Of a stretch of 64,000 bases of DNA, positions 1-8,552 are shown one piece after another. The notes under the pieces were generated by a model that had not been told where the DNA came from, did not search any database, and saw only the letters and a program-made list of their open reading frames with translations. The position numbers and the translations under genes are program-made. The DNA lies in assembly GCA_902488525.1 (NCBI GenBank), contig CABTWP010000003.1:1-64000 (forward strand). The letters run 5' to 3'. Numbering within the stretch: position 1 is the first letter of the stretch; each line of letters opens with the position of its first letter. The DNA is from an uncultured Collinsella sp. Lineage in GTDB: Bacteria > Actinomycetota > Coriobacteriia > Coriobacteriales > Coriobacteriaceae.

Positions 1-47
1 CTCGTTGCGGCGCGGCTGCGCCTATGGCACTTCAACATCATTGTCGC

Positions 48-92
48 AGCCCCGACCCGCGGTCACGAGCGGGGGCTCCTATCTTTTTAGTG
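48..92 (+). terminator. possible intrinsic terminator of an upstream gene
   Basis: AGCCCC and CGC (48-60) can pair with GCG and GGGGCT (69-77), leaving a GACC bulge, and a T-rich tract follows at 83-88. It could end a gene lying to the left of the window. Nothing else in bases 1-160 could be assigned: the frames stay open but resemble no family I recognise. Confidence 0.35.
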
Positions 93-162
93 CCCTCGGA
101 TTGGGTCATAGTGTCTGTCGGTACCAAAACATCGGCATACCCAAGGGATCATTTGCACCAAA

Positions 163-234
163 AAATGAGAGTGGATAATCTCCCGGTTTGAGCCTGCATT
201 CAAGCTCAAAGTGGGAGATTATCCACTCTCATTT
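163..234. repeat. long perfect hairpin element downstream of pdxT
   Basis: Positions 163-184 and 213-234 are perfect 22-nt inverted repeats. Inside them TTTGAGC (187-193) pairs with GCTCAAA (204-210). Read on the minus strand the structure is followed by a run of T residues, so it could terminate pdxST transcription, although it is much longer than the other terminators here and lies about 40 nt past the pdxT stop. It may instead be a dispersed palindromic repeat. Confidence 0.75.
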
Positions 235-272
235 GTTGCGTGTCCGAAAATCCACGCTCGTTTCTACTCTGC

Positions 273-860
273 CTACATTTGGAGGAAGAGCTCGTGGAGG
301 CGGGTGTCTTCGTCGAGTTCGGGGTGGAAGGTTACGCCGAGCTGGTTGCCCTGGCGGGCGGCGACGATGCGCCCGTCGACTTTCGCTAAGGCCTTGGCGT
401 CGCCGTGGACCTCGACGATGCGGGGCGCGCGGATGAACGTCAGCGGCACTTCACCGTCGATGCCGGTTACCTGCCCCTTGGTTCGAAAGCTGCCGAGCTG
501 CCTGCCGTAGGCATTGCGCTCGACAAGTACATCCATGGTTGCCAAACGCGGCGTGCCCTTATCGTCATGGGCGGCAAGGTCGTGAGCCAGCAGAATCAAG
601 CCGGCGCAGGTGCCCAGGACGGGCATGCCTTCAGAGATACGGGCACGAAGCTCCTCGAGCATGCCCAACTCATCAAGCAGCTTCCCTTGAACGGTGGACT
701 CGCCGCCGGGAAGTACCAGACGGTCAAAGTTCTGCTTCAAATCAGCCGCCTGCCTCAGCTCAATACAACGTGCGCCCAGCTCGGACAGCCTCGCCTCGTG
801 CTCGGCAAAAGCGCCTTGGACCGCCAGTACGGCGACCGTTTGATCTGCATAATCGCTCAT
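273..860 (-). CDS. pdxT: pyridoxal 5'-phosphate synthase glutaminase subunit PdxT
   Basis: Cytoplasmic glutaminase of the DXP-independent PLP synthase: it hydrolyses glutamine and channels ammonia to PdxS. The 195-residue protein has the family length. Visible motifs are PGGEST (51-56), the nucleophile-bearing GTCAGL (Cys85) and the FHPE segment near residue 179 that completes the class I amidotransferase triad. It lies 20 nt downstream of pdxS on the same strand, so the two are almost certainly one operon. The partner subunit and the divergent MocR regulator both fit vitamin B6 biosynthesis. Confidence 0.96.
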   Translation of the reverse strand: MSDYADQTVAVLAVQGAFAEHEARLSELGARCIELRQAADLKQNFDRLVLPGGESTVQGKLLDELGMLEELRARISEGMPVLGTCAGLILLAHDLAAHDDKGTPRLATMDVLVERNAYGRQLGSFRTKGQVTGIDGEVPLTFIRAPRIVEVHGDAKALAKVDGRIVAARQGNQLGVTFHPELDEDTRLHELFLQM

Positions 861-880
861 GTGCGATCCTTTCTGCTGGA

Positions 881-1771
881 CTAGCGCCCGCGCTCCTCCA
901 TGATGATTTCGATCTCGTCGGCGTTGATGCCCACCATGGCCTCGCCCAGGTCTTCTGAAAGCTCGGCGATGAGCTTGGCATCGGTGAAGTTTGCCACGGC
1001 CTTGACGATGGCGGCGGCGCGCTTGGCCGGGTCGCCGCTCTTAAAGATGCCCGAGCCCACAAAGACGCCCTCGGCACCCAGCTGCATCATCAACGCGGCG
1101 TCGGCAGGGGTTGCCACACCGCCAGCAGCAAAGTTCACGACAGGGAGCTTGCTCGTGGCATGGACCTCGCGCACCAGCTCGACCGGAACCTGCAGTTGCT
1201 TGGCTGCCTCAAAGAGCTCGTCGTCGCGCAGGGCAACAACGTCGCGGATCTGCTTTTGGATCTTCCGCATGTGGCGCACGGCCTGGACCACGTCGCCCGT
1301 GCCCGGCTCGCCCTTGGTGCGGATCATCGTGGCGCCCTCGGCAACACGGCGCAGCGCCTCGCCCAGGTCACGGGCACCGCAGACAAACGGAACGTCAAAC
1401 TGGGTCTTGTCGATGTGGTAGACATCGTCGGCGGGGGAGAGAACCTCGGACTCGTCGATGTAGTCGATATCGATGGCCTGCAGGACCTGCGCCTCGACAA
1501 TGTGACCGATGCGGCACTTGGCCATGACAGGGATGGAGACGGCCTCCTGGATGCCCTTGATCATCTTGGGGTCACTCATGCGCGACACGCCGCCTGCGGC
1601 GCGGATGTCGGCCGGGATGCGCTCGAGTGCCATGACGGCGCAGGCGCCCGCCTCCTCGGCGATGCGTGCCTGCTCGGGCGTGGTGACGTCCATGATGACG
1701 CCGCCCTTGAGCATCTGCGCGAGCTCGCGATTGAGTTTGACGCGATCGGCTTTGCTGGTCTGTTCTGCCAT
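881..1771 (-). CDS. pdxS: pyridoxal 5'-phosphate synthase lyase subunit PdxS
   Basis: Builds PLP from ribose 5-phosphate, glyceraldehyde 3-phosphate and PdxT-derived ammonia; the family forms a dodecameric (beta/alpha)8 barrel. The sequence carries the highly conserved [23 protein letters not shown] and [20 protein letters not shown] blocks and is near identical to family consensus over its length. The start is set at the ATG giving MAEQTSK (296 aa) because a GGGAGC ribosome binding site precedes it; an upstream ATG in frame at 1813 would add 14 unsupported residues. It is first in the pdxST operon and diverges from pdxR. Confidence 0.97.
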   Translation of the reverse strand: MAEQTSKADRVKLNRELAQMLKGGVIMDVTTPEQARIAEEAGACAVMALERIPADIRAAGGVSRMSDPKMIKGIQEAVSIPVMAKCRIGHIVEAQVLQAIDIDYIDESEVLSPADDVYHIDKTQFDVPFVCGARDLGEALRRVAEGATMIRTKGEPGTGDVVQAVRHMRKIQKQIRDVVALRDDELFEAAKQLQVPVELVREVHATSKLPVVNFAAGGVATPADAALMMQLGAEGVFVGSGIFKSGDPAKRAAAIVKAVANFTDAKLIAELSEDLGEAMVGINADEIEIIMEERGR

Positions 1772-1863
1772 GGTTGCTCCCTTGGTTGGCATGTGCATTG
1801 CTTGACGGAACATCCTATCGGGGAGCTGGGTATGGCGAAATACTCAGTTTTCGAGATAATAAC

Positions 1864-1905
1864 AAGGTCAGACTAATACCAGATTGAATGACTTAATAAG
1901 GTCAG
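1864..1905. promoter_or_regulatory. direct-repeat operator candidate between pdxS and pdxR
   Basis: AAGGTCAG occurs at 1864-1871 and again at 1898-1905 in the same orientation, 34 bp apart, in the short divergent region between pdxS and the MocR regulator. Each copy has AT-rich sequence to its left. PdxR-type MocR regulators are known to bind direct repeats next to pdxST. The second copy also overlaps the AGGTGA ribosome binding site of pdxR, so binding could repress pdxR itself. Confidence 0.5.
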
Positions 1906-1916
1906 GTGACAAATTC

Positions 1917-3350
1917 ATGCTTGACTACAATTTGGAAAAACGCGGCGAGGCATCGCTCTACGAGTATGTTTACCAGCAAATTCGAGATGATATCGTAGCT
2001 GGACGCATTGCGGCGGGGGAGCATTTGCCGTCTAAGCGCGCCTTTGCCAGTCATCTGGGAATCAGTGTCATTACCATCGAGAATGCATATAGCCAGTTAC
2101 TTGCCGAGGGCTATATTTGCTCAAAGCCGCGGCGTGGCTACTACGCTTGCGAGCTTCCGGATGCACCGGTTTTGCCTTTGGCTACGGGGAGCATCGACCG
2201 AGATACCGTCTCTGTGGGCCCCAGCGCGCATGATGCCGATGGACAGGCCGAGCGATTCGATGCACTTTCTCCTTCCGCTTTGGAGGCGGCGCGGCTTTGG
2301 CAAAGCGCGCTACGGGCGACGCTGACATCCGAAGACGAACGCGAAATCTTCTCGCCCGCGCCAGCGCAGGGCACCGCTCGGCTACGACGCGCAATTGCTC
2401 ACCATCTGCGCGGGACAAGGGGTATGAATGTCGACCCCGACAACATCGTTATCGGTGCAGGTGCCCAGCTGCTCGATACTATGTTGGTTCAGTTGCTTGG
2501 AGCCGACAAGGTGTATGCCGTTGAGGACCCGGGCTATTTGCGCCTGACGCGCATCTATCAGGCCATGGGTTGCAAAGTTCGGCATATCCCGTTGGATGAT
2601 GACGGCGTCGACCTGAGCACTCTGCAGAAAACTGGGACCGATGTCCTTCACCTGATGCCGTCTCACCAATATCCAACCGGCCTGGTGACGAGCATCGCGC
2701 GTCGATATGCGCTGCTGAGCTGGGCTGCCGAACGGCCGGGTCGATATCTCATCGAAGATGACTTTGATTGTGAGTTCCGCCTTGCCGGCAAGCCGATCCC
2801 CGCACTCGCGTCGATCGATGCCGCCCAGTCGGTTATCTACACCAATACGTTTTCGAAGAGCCTGTCATCGGCGTTGCGCCTAGCGTACATGGTGCTGCCC
2901 GACGAGCTGATGGAGCGGTTTAGGCGCGACCTTGGTTTTTACGCCTCGTCGGTTAGCTCTATAGATCAAGTTGCATTGGCTCGCTTGCTGGAATCGGGTG
3001 ATTACGAGCGACATGTGAACCGCGTGCGCGTTCGTGCTCGCGAGGCGCGTGATGGCCTGATGGTGCTTGTGCGGAAGGTATTTCCGGCAGGAGAGGTCTC
3101 GATCGAGCATGCAGACGCGGGCCTTTACTGCACCGTGGTTGCGGAGCGCGGAACGGGCGGAAGCACTTTTGCACGGGCCCTCACGCGCTCGAGCATCCCT
3201 TTTATCGATATCGGTGACTGTTTTTGGTGTGCCGATGGCGCATCTGCCCCTGAAAACTCAACTCATATTCTTGTCCAGTATGACGACCTGAGTCCAAAAG
3301 TACTAACTACCTTGGAATTGCAGCTAATGGGGGGGCACTCTGCAATCTAA
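1917..3350 (+). CDS. pdxR: MocR/PdxR-family transcriptional regulator (GntR HTH fused to aminotransferase-like domain)
   Basis: Probable PLP-responsive regulator of the divergent pdxST operon. The N-terminal winged helix (about 15-80) includes SKRAFASHLGISVITIENAY. The C-terminal fold-type I aminotransferase-like domain holds the EDDFDCEF segment and a TNTFSKSLSSALRLAYM block with the lysine expected to bind PLP. The 477-aa length is normal for MocR. The ATG at 1917 is chosen because AGGTGA lies 7 nt upstream; a TTG at 1884 is the alternative. Its TAA stop lies inside the left terminus of a 123-bp repeat, so the last residues may have been altered by repeat insertion. The PdxR assignment is inferred from gene context. 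Confidence 0.88.
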   Translation: MLDYNLEKRGEASLYEYVYQQIRDDIVAGRIAAGEHLPSKRAFASHLGISVITIENAYSQLLAEGYICSKPRRGYYACELPDAPVLPLATGSIDRDTVSVGPSAHDADGQAERFDALSPSALEAARLWQSALRATLTSEDEREIFSPAPAQGTARLRRAIAHHLRGTRGMNVDPDNIVIGAGAQLLDTMLVQLLGADKVYAVEDPGYLRLTRIYQAMGCKVRHIPLDDDGVDLSTLQKTGTDVLHLMPSHQYPTGLVTSIARRYALLSWAAERPGRYLIEDDFDCEFRLAGKPIPALASIDAAQSVIYTNTFSKSLSSALRLAYMVLPDELMERFRRDLGFYASSVSSIDQVALARLLESGDYERHVNRVRVRAREARDGLMVLVRKVFPAGEVSIEHADAGLYCTVVAERGTGGSTFARALTRSSIPFIDIGDCFWCADGASAPENSTHILVQYDDLSPKVLTTLELQLMGGHSAI

Positions 3351-3469
3351 GTGAGTAGACTTTTAGCACTTTGGCGACCAGGCAGTTTTGTAACAAGCTA
3401 TCTACCTGCGGTTTTGAAAAGCAGGAAGACCGGCCTGCTCGGAATGTTCAAAAAAAGTCTACTCACTTG
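3347..3469 (+). repeat. 123-bp inverted-terminal-repeat element, copy 1
   Basis: Begins CTAAGTGAGTAGAC and ends GTCTACTCACTTG, so the two ends form a long stem; one base of the right end (TG for TA) has diverged from the other copies. The internal motif TACCTGCGG is at 3403-3411, exactly 56 bp from the left end as in copies 2 and 3. The pdxR stop codon TAA lies within the left end. TA next to the termini would fit an IS630/Tc1-type miniature transposon, or the element could act as an RNA hairpin. Confidence 0.85.
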
Positions 3470-3502
3470 CCGCGTAAAGCTTCTGCATGAGAAAAAAATG
3501 GG

Positions 3503-3568
3503 GTTTTCAACAGGGCTTCGTCCAGCTCTCGACAAGCTTTTGGCCAGTTGGGGAGGGCTGTTGAAAAC
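3503..3568. repeat. 66-bp inverted-repeat element
   Basis: GTTTTCAACAG at 3503-3513 is the perfect reverse complement of CTGTTGAAAAC at 3558-3568, separated by 44 bp. With copy 1 of the 123-bp element this fills most of the region between pdxR and the nuclease pseudogene; I see no credible gene in 3470-3651. Confidence 0.55.
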
Positions 3569-3651
3569 TTGGCAGTCCGTTCGGCGCCATTTTTGGTGCG
3601 TTCGCGCCAATGCGTGACTGACTGGGTTGAAATTCGTGTTCTCCTGTGCCT

Positions 3652-4779
3652 ATGAAGGATCTACTTTGTGACATATCGGCTTTTAGGTACTGGCGTTTGC
3701 CTCCTCAAGTCCGCGCTTTGTGTCCGTCGCTTCCACGACCGGAAGAAGACCGGTAGCGATATGATCTCGCCCGCAACCCGACGGCTGCGGTCGCGCTCGG
3801 TTTTCCGTTGCATACATTGGTTCGGACGAGAAACAAACGGACTTGTCCTGCCAGCATTAGGCAGCGGCTGTTTCTTGGTGAGCTCCCCAGGGAATCCGTG
3901 CTGGAAACGGAGCATGGATTTTTGATTACGTCTCCTCTACTGACGGCATTCATCATGTCACGGCATCTGACGGATCTTCAGCTTCTTTTGGTATTGGCGG
4001 AGATGTGTGGCTTGTTTGCGGTGTGCGCTCTGCCTGCGGCACTTGAGGCGGAGCTTTCGCGTGCAATTGATTCGGGCGCGATCTCGACAACGTTCGGTTG
4101 GGTGCGCTGCCCGTCCGAGGACGGCACCGCCTCAAATTTATGGCGTCGAGACGCTTTGGTTTTGGGCGGAGACCTTGACCGTTTTTGTTCAGATGTTTGC
4201 GGGATGCGTTACGGCAATAGATTTATGGCGGTATCGCAACTCGTTCCATTGGGTGCCGCGTCGCCTTTTGAGGTCGAGGCGTATTTGCTACTTGCACTGC
4301 CGCGATCCCTGGGAGGCGAAGGTTTTTGCGACATAGAGCTTAATGTTGAAGTGATGCTAGGCACAAGTGCTCGAGCGATTGTGGGAAAGTCCCGTGTATA
4401 TATCGACCTACTTCTTTCTTCACCGGACGGTAGGCGACAGGTGGCCATTGAATGTCAGGGAAAGGCCTCGCACGGACGCGCAGGGGATGGCTTGCGTGAC
4501 GCTGACCGCATGACGGCCCTTCAGGCCATGGGCTACGATGTGCTTCTCCTGACACACAGACAGATATCGGATGAGGATAGATTCCGCGCGATCGTTAAGG
4601 CCATATGCAGGATGCTCGATGCTGAATATCGTGATAAAAGCTCGGATGAGCAAAGGGCTGAGATATTACTCCGGTCTGAACTATTCATTGACTGGACAAA
4701 ATTGGGAGTAATCGACGGAAAGATGCCCGTTAGACACAAAATGGCTCGATCGTGGACGGCTGCGAATCTAAGTGAGTAG
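3652..4779 (+). pseudogene. PD-(D/E)XK (DUF559/Vsr-like) nuclease-fold protein, interrupted by an in-frame TAG
   Basis: One reading frame runs from ATG 3652 to the stop at 4777-4779 (376 codons), broken only by TAG at 3754-3756 (codon 35). The sequence on both sides of the TAG looks like real protein: MKDLLCDISAFRYWRLPP before it, RYDLARNPTAAVALGFPLHT after it. The C-terminal half has the nuclease-like pattern of a Glu in SPFEVEAYLLL, an Asp in VYIDLLL and an ECQGK block, followed by LQAMGYDVLLLTHRQI. The nearest in-frame restart is TTG 3808, which gives 323 aa without the N-terminus. The final residues (NLSE) and stop come from the left end of repeat copy 2. The function is unknown; related proteins are often annotated as DUF559 or AbiEi-like. 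Confidence 0.7.
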
Positions 4780-4890
4780 ACTTTTGGCACTTTGGCGACT
4801 AGGTCGTTTTGCAACAAGGCATTTACCTGCGGCTTTATAAAGTGATATGGATGGTGTGCTCGGCAAGTTCCAAAAAGTCTACTCACTTAG
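4768..4890 (+). repeat. 123-bp inverted-terminal-repeat element, copy 2
   Basis: Intact ends CTAAGTGAGTAGAC and GTCTACTCACTTAG; TACCTGCGG at 4824-4832 is 56 bp from the left end. It has the same orientation as copy 1, and the two copies bracket the nuclease pseudogene. The TAG at 4777-4779 supplied by the element ends that reading frame. Confidence 0.88.
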
Positions 4891-4956
4891 TTTTTGACGA
4901 GAAGCCAATGCCGAAGACGGTTCTATTTCAGGGAGTTAACAAGTTCGTGAGGCACG

Positions 4957-4988
4957 AAAAAGGCCCGAACCAATACGGTCCGGGCCTC
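4957..4988 (-). terminator. intrinsic terminator of the rubrerythrin gene
   Basis: On the minus strand AGGCCCG pairs with CGGGCCT across a short loop and is followed directly by a T run. It lies about 35 nt past the rubrerythrin stop. Confidence 0.9.
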
Positions 4989-5021
4989 ATCGAGCTTGAG
5001 GTTATGTCTCAGGCGGTTGGC

Positions 5022-5582
5022 TTAGCCAAAGTAGCGCTTGAGCAGGCCGGCGAAAGCCTTGCCGTGGCGGGCCTCGTCGCGAGCCATCTCGTGCACGGTG
5101 TCGTGGATGGCATCGAGGCCGGCGGCCTTGGCACGCTTGGCAAGATCGGTCTTGCCGGCGGTGGCGCCGTTCTCGGCCTCAACGCGCATCTCGAGGTTCT
5201 TCTTGGTAGAGTCGGTCACGACCTCGCCCAGGAGCTCAGCGAACTTGGCGGCGTGCTCGGCCTCCTCGTGGGCAGCCTTCTCCCAGTACAGGCCGATCTC
5301 GGGATAGCCCTCGCGATGAGCGACGCGAGCCATGGCCAGGTACATACCGACCTCGGAGCACTCGCCCTCAAAGTTGGCGCGCAGGTCGGCAACGATGTCC
5401 TCAGAGACGCCCTCCATCTTGGCGACGCCCACGACGTGCTCGGCAGCCCACTCGAGCTGGCCCTCCTCCTGCTTCAGGAAACGAGAACCGGGAACGCCGC
5501 ACTGGGGGCACTTGAAGTCCTCGGGCAGCTGATCGCCGTCGAACTCTTCCACATAACCGCAAACGGGGCAAACAAACTTCAT
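5022..5582 (-). CDS. rubrerythrin with N-terminal rubredoxin-like domain
   Basis: Non-haem diiron protein expected to reduce hydrogen peroxide in the cytoplasm of anaerobes. The N-terminus (about 1-35) carries two CxxC pairs, CPVCGY and CPQCG, which form an iron or zinc knuckle. The rest is a ferritin-like four-helix domain with Glu and EExxH-type ligands ([21 protein letters not shown]). The rubredoxin-first order is that of reverse rubrerythrins. Start at 5582 ([10 protein letters not shown], 186 aa) is preceded by AAAGGA; the longer frame upstream lacks a ribosome binding site. It is a monocistronic unit with its own terminator. Confidence 0.93.
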   Translation of the reverse strand: MKFVCPVCGYVEEFDGDQLPEDFKCPQCGVPGSRFLKQEEGQLEWAAEHVVGVAKMEGVSEDIVADLRANFEGECSEVGMYLAMARVAHREGYPEIGLYWEKAAHEEAEHAAKFAELLGEVVTDSTKKNLEMRVEAENGATAGKTDLAKRAKAAGLDAIHDTVHEMARDEARHGKAFAGLLKRYFG

Positions 5583-5741
5583 GATTCGATCCTTTCGATC
5601 GATGGCGATTGTGCGCTCGTCCGGTCCCGTAAGGGCCCTCTCCGGACGTGCGTCTTGACGAGTTCTATTATCCATAAATGCAACCAAATGTGAAGCCTAT
5701 TAGGAATGATTTTTAATAAAACAATTTTGAGATATGAAGAT

Positions 5742-5755
5742 GTTGATTGATTAAC
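5742..5755. promoter_or_regulatory. operator-like palindrome 1 upstream of the Fe-ADH operon
   Basis: GTTGATTGATTAAC differs at only two positions from GTTGATTGGTCAAC, the minus-strand reading of the palindrome at 5805-5820. Paired near-identical sites upstream of an operon suggest cooperative binding of one regulator. The region 5583-5838 holds no gene. Confidence 0.45.
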
Positions 5756-5804
5756 GATTGGCAGGCCGTCTTTGACCGTCGCTGAGTACAATCGGTCGAG
5801 CAAA

Positions 5805-5820
5805 TGTTGACCAATCAACA
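5805..5820. promoter_or_regulatory. operator-like palindrome 2 upstream of the Fe-ADH operon
   Basis: TGTTGACCAATCAACA is a perfect 6-4-6 inverted repeat ending 18 nt before the start codon, positioned where a repressor would block transcription or initiation. Confidence 0.55.
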
Positions 5821-5838
5821 AATGAGGGAGTTTCCTTT

Positions 5839-7059
5839 ATGCATCTAGCCCGTCGTGCCTGGTGCCGAACATGTCAGACGGTTTTTCGCATTGCATTGCC
5901 GATCCTGCCCTATACCGAGCCGCACATTTTAGAGCATGCCGAGGATGTGCCCGCGGTGCTTCAAAAGCGCTCGATCCAGAAGGTCCTTATCGTGACGGAT
6001 CCCGGCATTGCACGTTTGGGACTCACGGCATCACTCGAGCGTGCGCTTACGGCTCAGGGGATTGGCGTTACGGTCTATGCCGAAACGCGTGCGAATCCCA
6101 CGGTCTCGAATGTGGAGGAGGCGGCGTCCCTGTATCGAGAGAGCGCCTGCCAGGCCATTATCGGCTTTGGCGGAGGATCAGCCATGGACTGCGCCAAGGG
6201 CGTAGGCGCACGCATTGCGCAGCCAAACAAGCCCATCAACAAGATGCGCGGCCTGCTGCGGATTCATCGTCGCCTGCCGCTGCTCATCGCCGTCCCCACC
6301 ACGGCAGGCACGGGAAGCGAGGTCACACTTGCGGCGGTAATTACCGATGACGAGACGCACTACAAGTACCCCATTAACGACTTTGTGCTTATTCCGCGCT
6401 TTGCGGTGCACGACCCCGAGTTTACGCGCGGTCTGCCCGCCTCCATTACGGGGCAGACGGGTATGGATGCCCTGACGCATGCCGTCGAGGCCTTTATCGG
6501 GCGAAGCACCACGCCCTATACGCGCAAGATGGCACGACAGGCGGTGCAGCTCATCCACGACAATTTGCTCGAGGCCTATGAGCATGGTGACGACATGCGC
6601 GCTCGTCGCAATATGCTTTCGGCGGCGTATAAGGCGGGCGTTGCGTTTACCCGCTCCTATGTCGGATATGTGCATGCCATCGCGCACAGTCTGGGCGGCC
6701 GATACGGAATTCCGCACGGTTTGGCCAACGCGATCATCCTGCCGCACATGCTTCGCGCTTATGGTGACGCTGCCGCCCCCAAGCTTGCCGATCTTGCTCG
6801 CATGGCGGGCATTGCGCCGGCTACCGCGCAGGACAGTCTTGCGGCCGAGGCCTTTATCGATTGGGTCGACCGCATGAACGCCGCCTTGGGCATACCCAAA
6901 TATGTGACGGGCATTCGCCGCTCCGACATTTCCGAGATGGCGGCGCATGCCGATGCCGAGGCCAATCCCCTGTACCCCGTTCCGCTTCTAATGGACCGCT
7001 TGGAGCTCGAGCATATGTACGAAGTCGTTGCAGGTGGTATGTTTGAGAGCGAGAATTAG
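5839..7059 (+). CDS. iron-containing (group III) alcohol dehydrogenase
   Basis: NAD(P)-dependent oxidoreductase interconverting an alcohol or diol and an aldehyde or ketone. The GGGSAMDCAKG segment is the nucleotide-binding signature, and the metal ligands appear as Asp and His in TGMDALTHAVEAF plus two His in AHSLGGRYGIPHG. The length (406 aa) is slightly above the usual 380-390 because of an N-terminal extension. It is followed after 8 nt by an aldehyde dehydrogenase, so the operon could carry a two-step alcohol/aldehyde/acid conversion. Two matching palindromes upstream imply specific control. The substrate cannot be read from sequence. Confidence 0.92.
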   Translation: MHLARRAWCRTCQTVFRIALPILPYTEPHILEHAEDVPAVLQKRSIQKVLIVTDPGIARLGLTASLERALTAQGIGVTVYAETRANPTVSNVEEAASLYRESACQAIIGFGGGSAMDCAKGVGARIAQPNKPINKMRGLLRIHRRLPLLIAVPTTAGTGSEVTLAAVITDDETHYKYPINDFVLIPRFAVHDPEFTRGLPASITGQTGMDALTHAVEAFIGRSTTPYTRKMARQAVQLIHDNLLEAYEHGDDMRARRNMLSAAYKAGVAFTRSYVGYVHAIAHSLGGRYGIPHGLANAIILPHMLRAYGDAAAPKLADLARMAGIAPATAQDSLAAEAFIDWVDRMNAALGIPKYVTGIRRSDISEMAAHADAEANPLYPVPLLMDRLELEHMYEVVAGGMFESEN

Positions 7060-7067
7060 GAGGGCCC

Positions 7068-8447
7068 ATGAACACCGAGGAAATTGCGTGCATCGTCGGC
7101 GATCAGCGCGCCTACTTTAAGACGCACGCTACGTTTGATGTTGATGCTCGACGTCGCGCGCTCGCGAGTTTACGCGATGCGGTGCGGGCCCACGAGGCCG
7201 ATATCGCTCATGCGCTCAAGACCGATTTGGGAAAGTCGCATGACGAGGCCTATATGTGCGAGATTGGCACATCGCTTTCCGAGATTCGACATCAGATCGC
7301 TCACGTGGTTCGATGGAGTCGTCCGCGCCTGCGTCCGTGCGACCTCGCTAACGCCGTGAGCGTGTGCAAAACGCAAACCGTGCCCTATGGCGTCACGCTC
7401 ATCATGGCGCCCTGGAACTATCCGTTTTTGCTGACGCTCGAGCCGCTCGCTGGCGCCCTTGCCGCGGGCAATACCGTGGTCATCAAGCCGAGCGCCTATG
7501 CTCCGGCATCGAGCGCGGTGCTCAGGCAAATCTGTGAAGAGGCATTTGATCCGCGCCTGGTGACGGTTGTCGAGGGCGGGCGCGCCGAGAACGAAGCGCT
7601 GCTCGATGAGTGCTGGGACAAGATCTTCTTTACCGGTAGCGTTCCGGTCGGCAAACTCGTCATGGAGCGCGCAAGTAAAAACCTCACGCCCGTGACGCTT
7701 GAGCTGGGCGGAAAGAGCCCCTGCATCGTGGATGCGACGGCAAACTTGAAGGTCGCGGCGCGGCGTATCGCCTTTGGTAAATGGCTCAACGTGGGGCAGA
7801 CCTGCGTGGCGCCCGACTACCTGCTGGTCGATGCGCGCGTGCACGACGAGCTGCTGGACCTCATCAGGGAAGAGGCCCGCCGTATGTTTGGCGAGCATCC
7901 GCTCGATAACGAGGACTACGGGCATATCGTCAACGCCAAGCATTTTGCGCGCGTGCGCGGGCTGATCGATCCCGATAAGGTCGTGCTGGGAGGCACGGCG
8001 CGCGAGTCGTCGCTCAAGATTGAGCCGACGATCCTAGACGGCGTGACCCCCGATGACGCCGTGATGCAGGAGGAGATCTTCGGTCCCATCTTGCCGGTGC
8101 TGACGTTTGAGAGCCTAGACGAGGCCGAGACGTTTATTACGGATCGTCCAACGCCGCTGGCCCTGTATATCTTTAGCCAGGACCGTACGGTTCAGCAGCG
8201 CTTCGTGCGTTACGTGCCCTTTGGCGGTGGCTGTGTCAACGACACGATCATGCACTTGGCTACGAGCCATATGGGCTTTGGCGGCATGGGCGCGAGCGGT
8301 ATGGGGCAGTACCATGGACGCGAGAGCTTCGATACGTTTAGCCACAAGAAGAGTATCGTGAACAAGGCAACTTGGCTGGACGTGCCGTTTCGGTATGCGC
8401 CCTACGCAAGCTGGAAGCACAAGTTCGTGCGCATGTTTGTGCATTAG
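7068..8447 (+). CDS. NAD(P)-dependent aldehyde dehydrogenase (ALDH3-like)
   Basis: Oxidises an aldehyde to the carboxylate. Seen: the MAPWNYPF segment, FFTGS nucleotide-binding loop, the ELGGKSPCIV block with the general-base Glu, and GQTCVAPDY with the catalytic Cys. The 459-aa length and absence of an N-terminal extension fit the class 3/fatty-aldehyde type. It has an AGGAGG site just after the Fe-ADH stop and is surely cotranscribed. The C-terminal tail (FRYAPYASWKHKFVRMF) resembles that of bacterial ALDH3 enzymes. Confidence 0.92.
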   Translation: MNTEEIACIVGDQRAYFKTHATFDVDARRRALASLRDAVRAHEADIAHALKTDLGKSHDEAYMCEIGTSLSEIRHQIAHVVRWSRPRLRPCDLANAVSVCKTQTVPYGVTLIMAPWNYPFLLTLEPLAGALAAGNTVVIKPSAYAPASSAVLRQICEEAFDPRLVTVVEGGRAENEALLDECWDKIFFTGSVPVGKLVMERASKNLTPVTLELGGKSPCIVDATANLKVAARRIAFGKWLNVGQTCVAPDYLLVDARVHDELLDLIREEARRMFGEHPLDNEDYGHIVNAKHFARVRGLIDPDKVVLGGTARESSLKIEPTILDGVTPDDAVMQEEIFGPILPVLTFESLDEAETFITDRPTPLALYIFSQDRTVQQRFVRYVPFGGGCVNDTIMHLATSHMGFGGMGASGMGQYHGRESFDTFSHKKSIVNKATWLDVPFRYAPYASWKHKFVRMFVH

Positions 8448-8455
8448 AAAAGGGC

Positions 8456-8489
8456 GCAGGTAATACGAACAAGTGTTCCTATTACCTGC
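8456..8489. promoter_or_regulatory. 34-bp palindrome containing a consensus LexA (SOS) box
   Basis: CGAACAAGTGTTCC at 8466-8479 matches the Gram-positive LexA consensus CGAACRNRYGTTYC at every position. It is embedded in a larger inverted repeat, GCAGGTAATA (8456-8465) with TATTACCTGC (8480-8489). It is 9 bp past the aldehyde dehydrogenase stop and about 64 bp before the small membrane peptide. TAGACT at 8499-8504 is a possible -10 for that peptide, placing the box in the -35 area. The outer palindrome followed by ATTTTG might also work as a terminator. Confidence 0.65.
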
Positions 8490-8552
8490 ATTTTGCGTTA
8501 GACTACTGTTATGGAGCACGGATGGGCCAACTCCCTTTAGAAGGGATTTGGT

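Noticed and set aside
3754..3756. TAG read through as pyrrolysine or another amino acid
   Set aside because: There is no suppressor tRNA or pylS-type gene nearby and no other gene here shows internal TAG; inactivation is simpler.
3668..3925. Separate 85-residue ORF in a different frame before the nuclease-fold gene
   Set aside because: The +1 frame from 3652 shows family-like sequence before and after the TAG, so this ORF is an out-of-frame shadow.
4809..5693. Plus-strand 294-codon frame over the rubrerythrin gene
   Set aside because: Mirror image of the rubrerythrin reading frame, no ribosome binding site, and no protein family resemblance.
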